This document shows, piece after piece, positions 57,702-64,000 of a stretch of DNA of 64,000 nt. Within the stretch, counting starts at the first letter, position 1. Each line of letters starts with the position of its first letter. Position numbers and translations under genes: made by a program. Source of the stretch: Botryosphaeria dothidea (lineage: Eukaryota; Ascomycota; Dothideomycetes; Botryosphaeriales; Botryosphaeriaceae). Under the pieces are notes generated by a model. That model was not told the origin of the DNA. It ran no database searches and saw only the letters and a program-made list of their open reading frames with translations. The stretch lies in the NCBI GenBank assembly GCA_011503125.2, contig WWBZ02000011.1:372001-436000 (forward strand), read 5' to 3'.

Positions 57702-59242
57702 TTACAGCTCTCCATGCTCAGGAGCAGCCTTCTCTTCAACAATCTCCTCAACCTCGATCTTAACAGGTTGCTGCTCCGTATCGTCCTTGACTTCCTCTTC
57801 CTTAGCTTCGACGATGATGCCATCGGGAAACTTCTCCTTCTTGCCCTCGCCCATCTTAACAGAATCGATCCAGTCCTCAACGCCCTTGAGAGAGAAGTCA
57901 CTGCCAGAGTAGTGCTTCCACCAGCCCTTCTTAGCGTTGGTGACAATCAGCTCAATATCTTCTTCCTTCAAGCTCAGCTCCTTCCGAAGTTTTGCTGAGC
58001 CATCGTTGTTGAGAGGAACGGTAAAGACGGGGAAGAGACGGTGGCCGCCCTTGGTATGCTTTTTGACCACCTCGGTCAAGGATGCAAGGGCAGTCTGGGC
58101 ATGCTCGGGGAGAGGCTCCTTCGCGTCCGTCTTAGAAGGGAGGAAGGCCAGGATGCAATTGTGAGACTTGGTGGAAAGACATTCCTTTTGAAGCTCGGGC
58201 TCGGTTACGAGCATCTGCAGGAGAGGAGGCGAATCCGTAATGTCAATGGGTGCATCCGGGTCAGAAGCAGCCTTCTCGGCGGTGTCTGCCTTCTCCTTCG
58301 TATCCGTCTTGTCTTTCTTATCTGCCTTGTTCTTAGTATCCTTCTTACCTTTCTTGTCTGCCTTAGCCTTACCGTTGCCGGGAGCCGGATCGGGGTTCGG
58401 TGCAGCAACTTGAGAGAAGAACTCAATCAAGGGTTCCTTCTTCAGCTCTCCAGAGTAGACAATGCCCTCCTTGTCGCCGCCGGGAAGCAGGACAACGGTA
58501 GGAAATTCGTCGACGCCGAAAAGCTGCACGGCCTTCTTCTCCTTGTTCCGGATTTGAGCAACTTGAATATTTCCCAGGAAATCGATAGCCAACGCGCGCA
58601 ACAGGGCGCTCGTGGTGCCCTTATCGGTAAACAGAATAGCCTTTGCGGTGTCATTGCTCTCGTTCAGGAAGTCGTCGAGCTCCTTGTCCGTCACACGCTT
58701 CACGTGGTTGGGGATCTTCTCCACGACGGCATCCACAATGGCCTTGGCGCTACGAGCACCCTTGTAGTCCTCGACTACGGGACGACCAGGCTTCTTGCCC
58801 GGGCGGACAATCTTGAGGGTGGGGAAGCCCTGGACACCCATCTGGCCGCAGAGAGGCTTGTTGCTTTCATCGTCGCAGTCCACGGCGGCGACTTTGGCGA
58901 GACCGGCGAGATTTTTGGCAACCTTCTCGTAGGCAGGCTTCAGGTTCTGGCAGTGGCCGCACCAAGGTGCGTAGAATCTAGCCGCGGGGGTCAGTGGAGC
59001 TAGGACCATGTGGTAACAAAATTGGCGACGTACTCGACGATCTGTGGCGCTGTTAGTGCGATTCAAGCGGCGAGGGTGCAGGTGAAGCTTACAGAAGTGT
59101 GGTTGGACTTTGCGATCAGCTTGTCGTAGTCCTTGGCGCCGACCTGGAGGACGGGAGAATTCTTGGGGTACATGGCAGCGAGAGCGGGCGGGGAGAGGAA
59201 GAAGGCGACCGCGGCGGCAGCCAATGCCTTGTGGGACACCAT
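57702..59242 (-). CDS. ER thioredoxin/protein disulfide isomerase-like protein (Mpd1-like)
   Basis: Exons 59242-59093, 59041-59034 (8 nt) and 58977-57702 (introns of 51 and 56 nt) give 477 residues. Residues 1-22 are a signal peptide (hydrophobic VAFFLSPPALAA). The thioredoxin domain covers about 30-150; the 8-nt exon encodes IVE and completes SIVEFYAPWCGHC with the CGHC active site. A Lys/Asp-rich linker (KKDKTDTKEKADTAEKA) separates a central redox-inactive thioredoxin-like domain from a C-terminal one. The protein ends in HGEL, an HDEL-like ER retrieval signal. It likely oxidises or isomerises disulfides of secretory proteins. Two domains lack CxxC. Divergent from VTA1. Confidence 0.93.
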
Positions 59243-59554
59243 GGTGGACGAGAAGCTGCAGAGAGCGGAGGAGAGCAGAGCGCGGGAGAGCTTGTTCGGA
59301 GCCGCTGGGGGGTGAGGGTAATATAGCTCGGGATCAGCTGTTCTGCAAGCTGGCCTCTGTGACGCCAATCAATTCGCGGGGATTCCAGAAGGCGCAGCGT
59401 CGCAGCAGCGCGCATCTCCCGCGCATGGCCAGAGCTCCAATCAGGCAGGCAGCTGCGCGCGGGCGGTCAGCCCCCGGCTAACAACGTCAGGCACCTCGTC
59501 CTATCCTACTCCACGCCTTCCCCGCCATCTGCTGCTCCAAAACCAGCCTCCGCC
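59243..59554. promoter_or_regulatory. Divergent promoter of the PDI-like gene and VTA1
   Basis: 312 bases lie between the two ATGs. No TATA box; a GC-rich block with GCGCGC elements around 59410-59460. Confidence 0.45.
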
Positions 59555-60846
59555 ATGACATCCAAAATCCCCGCCGGCCTCAAGGCTGCAGACATCACCC
59601 GCTTCGCCACCCGCGCCGTCCAGCTCGAGAAATTCAAGCCTGTCATCTCCTACTGGTGTACGTTCCCCGCCGACCCGCTGCAGCCTACCAAGCTCATCCC
59701 AGCCTAGGCGAATATTACATTGTGAACCAGATCATCGCGAAGGGCCTGCACACCGCCGACGAAGAATGCATGCAATACACCACCACGCTGATGGACAAGC
59801 TCGAGCAGACCAAGGCTCAGAATCCCGACGATGACGCCATTCTCGACGACGTCGCCGCAAAGGTCTACGTCGAACAATTTGCCCTGGAGACTTTCCAGAG
59901 GGCCGACAATGCCGTGCGCGCAAACAAGGCTTCAGCGTATGACTCTGCCTCGGAGTCGTTTTATTTTCCCCATTGCTGACATACCTCAAGTCAGACAGCA
60001 GATACCTTCCGCGCTGCTGCTACCTTCCTCGATCTCATGGCCGTCTGGGGTGCGGTCGACCCTGAGCTCGCCTCCAAGTCGAAATATGCCAAATACCACG
60101 CCCTGCGTATCGCGAAAGCTTTGAAAGCTGGCGAAGACCCTAATCTGTCGAACCCTGTCCAAGAACCCTCCCCTGCTGCCGAGGACGCTCCCGTCCTCGA
60201 CCCGAATGACCCCGAAGTCCAGCGTATAAACGGCGGTTCTTCCATGCAGCTCACCGTCGAGACAGCCCCACCGTCCTTCGCGCCATCTCCAGCACCAGTG
60301 TCCCCTGCTGGCGCTCCCTCCGCTCCGCCCTTCCCAGGCGAATATGCTCACGACGATGTCTCCCCGCTGGAGTCAACGGAAGACCGCCAGAACTCGGTCG
60401 GCGGCGGCTATTTTCCCACTGTCCCTACATTCACATCTGAGAATACCGCACCGAGTATGCCTACTGCACCAGAGCAGCCAATGGAGGACGCGCCCTCCGC
60501 ACCTCCGCCAGACGACGGCCACTACAACCCCAGTGACTTCTACCAGCCGCCGCCTTCGGCACCAGCAGCAACCGCTCCTGCCCCTCCGGCGGCACCAGTC
60601 AGCAATATACCATCGGTGCCTAGTATGCCGCCGCAACCAAACGCCCCGCAGCCAATCGCTCCGATTGCGAATACCAATCTTCCGCCGCCAACGGCTGCGG
60701 GCGGGCAGAATTACAGGACGGATGATGAATCTGTCATGCAAGCACAGAAGCACGCGAAGTGGGCGATATCGGCGCTGAACTTTGAGGATGTGCCGACGGC
60801 GGTCAAGGAGCTAAGGATAGCTCTTGAGGCGCTCGGTGCACAGTGA
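59555..60846 (+). CDS. VTA1: Vta1-like ESCRT-III/Vps4 cofactor
   Basis: Exons 59555-59657, 59708-59936 and 59991-60846 (introns of 50 and 54 nt) encode 395 residues. Residues 1-150 form the paired MIT-like helices (MTSKIPAGLKAADITRFATR, then EYYIVNQIIAKGL, then TADTFRAAATFLDLMAVWG). The middle 200 residues are Pro/Ala/Ser-rich and disordered. The last 45 residues (SVMQAQKHAKWAISALNFED then VPTAVKELRIALEALG) are the conserved Vta1 C-terminal helix pair that activates Vps4. It acts at endosomes in multivesicular body sorting. The second intron ends at a CAAG acceptor rather than the next CAG because only that keeps the frame. Confidence 0.93.
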
Positions 60847-61151
60847 CCGGAATTGTACGTCGAATATTGGAGAGCATAGCGTGGTGGAAATTTCTTTGGG
60901 ATTTGTATTTGGAGCATTCCCGTGTTGGGCTTTTCCGCGACTGTAAGATTGAGATACCCCGCGAGGACTTGCGTGCTTAGTTTAGTGTATGTGAGGTCTG
61001 CAATATATCCAGATCGGAACCGAATCCATGCAAGGGACTTTTCGTGACGTCGGTCGACTCCTTGCTTTCTTGGAAGGCTTTTAAACCTTCCTCATGGCCA
61101 CATGTTCTTATTGAAACAGCCTCTTCCGAAGACGAGCGTTGTGCCGTTGAG
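60847..61151. other. Intergenic
   Basis: About 300 bases with the VTA1 3' UTR and the IFI6-like promoter. An upstream ATG at 61027 opens an 18-codon frame, so a short upstream ORF may precede the next gene. Confidence 0.4.
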
Positions 61152-61774
61152 ATGACATCCGCAATAATGGCTCATGCTGGCAATCCAGATTTTATCCCTG
61201 AGACGCGTTTTTCAGTTACGCCTCTCATTGCGACTGCTGTCTCGATCAAATTGTGCGGTGTCAAACACGACATTACGAATTTCTTCGCATCAGCCAAAGG
61301 AACTATTTCGTCTCATGCTCACACAACCGTCAAGATCATCCAGTCTAGCCTCCCGAACAGGGCACGCCGGGTCGTCGATGCTTTTCTCAGGAGGCTCTCC
61401 CACCTGATCATCCAGGCCGCCGACTGGGTCAAAGAACACCCCACCGAAGCCGCCATCTACGGTGCCATCATCATAATCTTCATCGTCTTACTGGCTACCT
61501 CGCCACAAATCCTCGCTGCCATCGGCTTCACAAATGTCGGACCTGCTGTCGGTAAGGCCCGCATCGTCAAATCATGAGCTTTGCTCACTCGGCTGACCGG
61601 ATGTCATTTACAGGAACGGCCGCCGCTGCGTGGCAGGCAGCTTCGGGCCCCATCGCCGCGCACAGCCTGTTCGCCATCCTCCAGAGCGCGGCTATGGGAG
61701 GATATGGCGTGAGCGTGCTGCTTGGCGCGGGGACGGTGGGCACGGCTGTTGGGATGCTTGCAACGGCCATCTAG
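61152..61774 (+). CDS. IFI6/IFI27-like membrane protein
   Basis: Exons 61152-61551 and 61614-61774 (62-nt intron) encode 186 residues. The C-terminal half is the ISG12/IFI6 signature: a membrane segment (AAIYGAIIIIFIVLLATSP) then ILAAIGFTNVGPAVG, joined over the intron to TAAAAWQAASGPIAAHSLFA and ILQSAAMGGYG, ending in a second hydrophobic Gly/Ala helix. The N-terminal 90 residues are amphipathic and unrelated. In animals the family sits in mitochondrial or ER membranes and is interferon-induced; fungal members are common but uncharacterised. The start used is the first in-frame ATG; upstream in-frame codons lack one. Confidence 0.85.
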
Positions 61775-62794
61775 AAGTGGTTTCGCGGTGGGGATCAAAA
61801 GGTCGACGAGGGGGATGCAAAGGAGGCGTGTGCGCATTCCCGGAGCGACGAGCTATGGGTGGTCACGGGGCAGTTGGAGGAAGATTTGGACTGAGCATTG
61901 GAGTAATGGTAATCCTGCGGATGGGTAGTCAAGGCGTTCAATCAAATATGGTTTCCTTGGCTGATGCTAAACTTCTGTTTGTGGACGACTGCTTCAGCTG
62001 CTCATGTGACGTTGACTACAGGCTTTCGTACTCCTCCATAGTTGACGCGTCCTTCTGGGGAGAACAACAATGCTTTAGACTGCCACTCTAAGCTGCGGGA
62101 CATCATAGTGTTTGAAGTAACAACTGCAATGTCCAGGTCATCTCTCTATTTTGCTTCACTCTTAAAAGGAAGAGATTCTGCTGACGAACGCCTGACCCGT
62201 AGAATCCGCTGCCGCTGCCTGTCAGGTCAGCGATGGCCCCACAGCCGTTGGAGGCCGGTTCGCTATGTTTCAGAGTGAGGCTAAATGCGGGTACGGCATT
62301 TCTATGTTGGGTGCTGCGTTCAAGGGAGATGTCACGGATGCTGCAGGCGATGTGAGGGCTTGGAACTGGGCCCAGGGCCGAAATAGTGATGACGAGATGG
62401 GCTAGAACGGCTCCCATGGCTCAAGTATCTGACATACCATTGCGCTCAAGGATACTAAGGATTCTGCCCCCCACCCCATTTACTTTAGAGTGGAGTAGAA
62501 GCAGTCGCCGGAGTAAAAGTGTTTGAAGATTCACCCAAGACCTGCATTAGCAAGCAAAAGCGTAGAAAAAAAAAATATCATGAACACCATGAGTTGCGAC
62601 CATCATCTGAGAGGAAGTCCCTTTGTTATTGAGCTACCTTCAAGGCATTTTCAACAAAGAGCACCCAAAACCTACCACCTCCCCTCACTACCACCGCGTC
62701 CCCTATCCCTTAAACCCACTCCAAGAAAGCACAAGAAGCCGACCAAGAAATTTTACCATTTTGTATGAGCGACAAAAGAGCAGCGACGACCAGC
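61775..62794. other. Intergenic, between converging genes
   Basis: About 1 kb with the IFI6-like 3' UTR and, at the right, the 3' UTR of the Gln-rich gene. No coding frame or repeat worth calling. Confidence 0.4.
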
Positions 62795-64000
62795 TTACTT
62801 CTGGTCATTGTCCGACTTGCCCTCATCATTATCGTCGTTCGGAGTCCTGTCGGCCGTGTAGGCGTAGTCACCGCACTGTTCGCCCTCGTTAGCATCGCAC
62901 GCGCACACGTCACCACGGAAGCACCACTTACCGAGAGGAAGGTCGTGAGGTCGGTGTTGTCGTCGCCCTCGTAGTTGCAGCCGTGCAGCTCACGATCGGA
63001 GTTGCACTCGTAGAACTCGACGTACCAGCCGACCCAGCCGTACCAGTCGAGCGCGCTGCCGCCGCCGAAGCCCACGTCGGTGCCGCTGCCGAACTCGTTG
63101 CCCGAGTCGCTGGAGCCGTCGCCCATCCAGTTGGTGCTGGCAGCCTGGCCGGTCGTCGGGTCGATGGGATCGCTGTTGTCGTCGGAGTCGGAGCCGGAGC
63201 CGGAGCCGGACTGCTGGAGCTGGCTGTTCTGGAGCCCTTGGGAGGGCAGACCCTGGGACGAGGAGGAGGAGCCCTGGTCGTCGGTGGGCAGGCCGGCCTC
63301 CTTCATGAGGCCGATGGGCAGGCTCTTGGGCAGCTGTCTGAGCTGGGCCTGCGAGAGGGGCTTGTTGGGGTTGGGCTTGCCCGGCTGGATCTGCTGGGTC
63401 TGGGGCAGCGCGTTTGAGCTGAACTGCGAGCTGGGCTGCTGCTGGCCCGGCTGCTGCTGCTGCGGGACGGCGTTCTGCTGGAAGCTCTGCGGCGTGCCGC
63501 CCTGCTGGATGTTCTGGCCGAACTGGTTCTGTTGCACGGTCCCCGGCTGGCCGCCCGGCTGGAGCTGGTTGTTGGTGTTCTGCTGCAGGTTCGACCCGAA
63601 CGAGCCCTGCTGGAGGTTCGAGTTCGGCACGAGCTGGTTGGGCTGGGCCTGGGCCTGCTGGACGGGCTGGTTTTGCTGCAGGTTCTGGGGGGCGAGCTGG
63701 TTCGACGGTTGCTGGCCAAGCTGGGCAGCAGGACGGCCCAGAGCCTGAGGTTGGGGTTGGCCGTTCTGCATCAGCTGCGAGTTCTGGCTCGGCGCGAAGT
63801 TGCCCTGCTGCTGCTGCGGCGGCTGGAACTGGTTCGTGTTTGGCTGAGTAGGGCGACCCAAAGCCTGAGCATTGGGGTTCTGGTTCCCCTGCATCTGGTT
63901 CCCCTGCATCTGGTTCGTGTTGAATTGGCCTGAAGCAGGCTGGCCCTGCTGCTGCTGCTGCTGCTGCTGGTTCGGATTGAATTGGCCTTGTTGCTGCGGG
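62795..64000 (-). CDS. Gln/Asn-rich protein with Cys/Trp-rich C-terminal domain (partial)
   Basis: The gene enters from the right edge; the visible exons are 64000-62932 and 62875-62795, joined by a 56-nt intron with a perfect GTAAGT donor, GCTAAC branch site and CAG acceptor. About 250 residues are Gln/Asn/Pro repeats, with spaced LGRP and QGNQ motifs and a poly-Gln run from CTG/CAG triplets (63945-63969). Then come an acidic Ser/Asp stretch and a compact region, SALDWYGWVGWYVEFYECNS then DRELHGCNYEGDDN, ending in an acidic 26-residue tail. The N-terminus is outside the window, so secretion cannot be judged; the Cys/Trp domain hints at an extracellular protein. No family recognised. Confidence 0.7.

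Overview
The window is nuclear DNA of a filamentous ascomycete (Pezizomycotina; a Dothideomycete is my best guess, not proven). Signs are many short GT-AG introns of about 45-65 nt, one gene at a time on either strand, long GC-rich intergenic spacers, orthologs of standard fungal genes, and a decayed retroelement whose in-frame stops look like repeat-induced point mutation. I read 18 protein-coding genes with usable models, one of them (a small 82-aa protein) hidden by a short intron, plus a Gln-rich fragment at the left edge.

Layout. 1-222: C-terminal tail of a Gln-rich protein. 724-2618 (-): secreted endonuclease/exonuclease/phosphatase. 3.5-7.3 kb: relic zone with an ankyrin fragment and a decayed Gag-like reading frame. 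8.0-12.4 kb (-): Caf120/Skg3-type PH protein, divergent from a BAH-PHD chromatin protein (13.5-14.7 kb, +). 14.75-24.3 kb: a 9.5 kb span with no credible gene, lying between two converging genes. 24.3-25.9 kb (-): NAD-dependent epimerase. 27.5-30.5 kb (-): DNA topoisomerase I, divergent from ATP synthase gamma (31.0-32.1 kb, +). 34.0-35.5 kb: unknown fungal protein with a GC-AG intron. 36.1-37.3 kb (-): RNA polymerase I/III subunit AC40, divergent from the complex I 49 kDa subunit (37.9-39.3 kb, +). 39.8-40.9 kb (-): ChaC gamma-glutamylcyclotransferase with a 5-nt exon. 42.3-44.6 kb (+): dynamin-like GTPase. 44.9-45.2 kb (+): small protein. 47.1-48.2 kb (-): DapA-family aldolase. 51.2-52.3 kb (+): unknown. 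53.0-56.8 kb (-): protein kinase fused to ankyrin repeats, with a broken 5' extension. 57.7-59.2 kb (-): ER thioredoxin/PDI protein with an 8-nt exon, divergent from VTA1 (59.6-60.8 kb, +). 61.2-61.8 kb (+): IFI6/IFI27-like membrane protein. 62.8-64.0 kb (-): Gln/Asn-rich protein running off the right edge.

Most genes are unrelated housekeeping functions (mitochondrial ATP synthase and complex I, nuclear transcription and topology, ER folding, endosomal sorting). The right half also carries three families often linked to innate immunity or stress (dynamin-like GTPase, kinase-ankyrin, IFI6-like); that grouping is only a hypothesis. Gene models were spliced by eye from donor, branch and acceptor motifs plus reading-frame logic; no database search was run.
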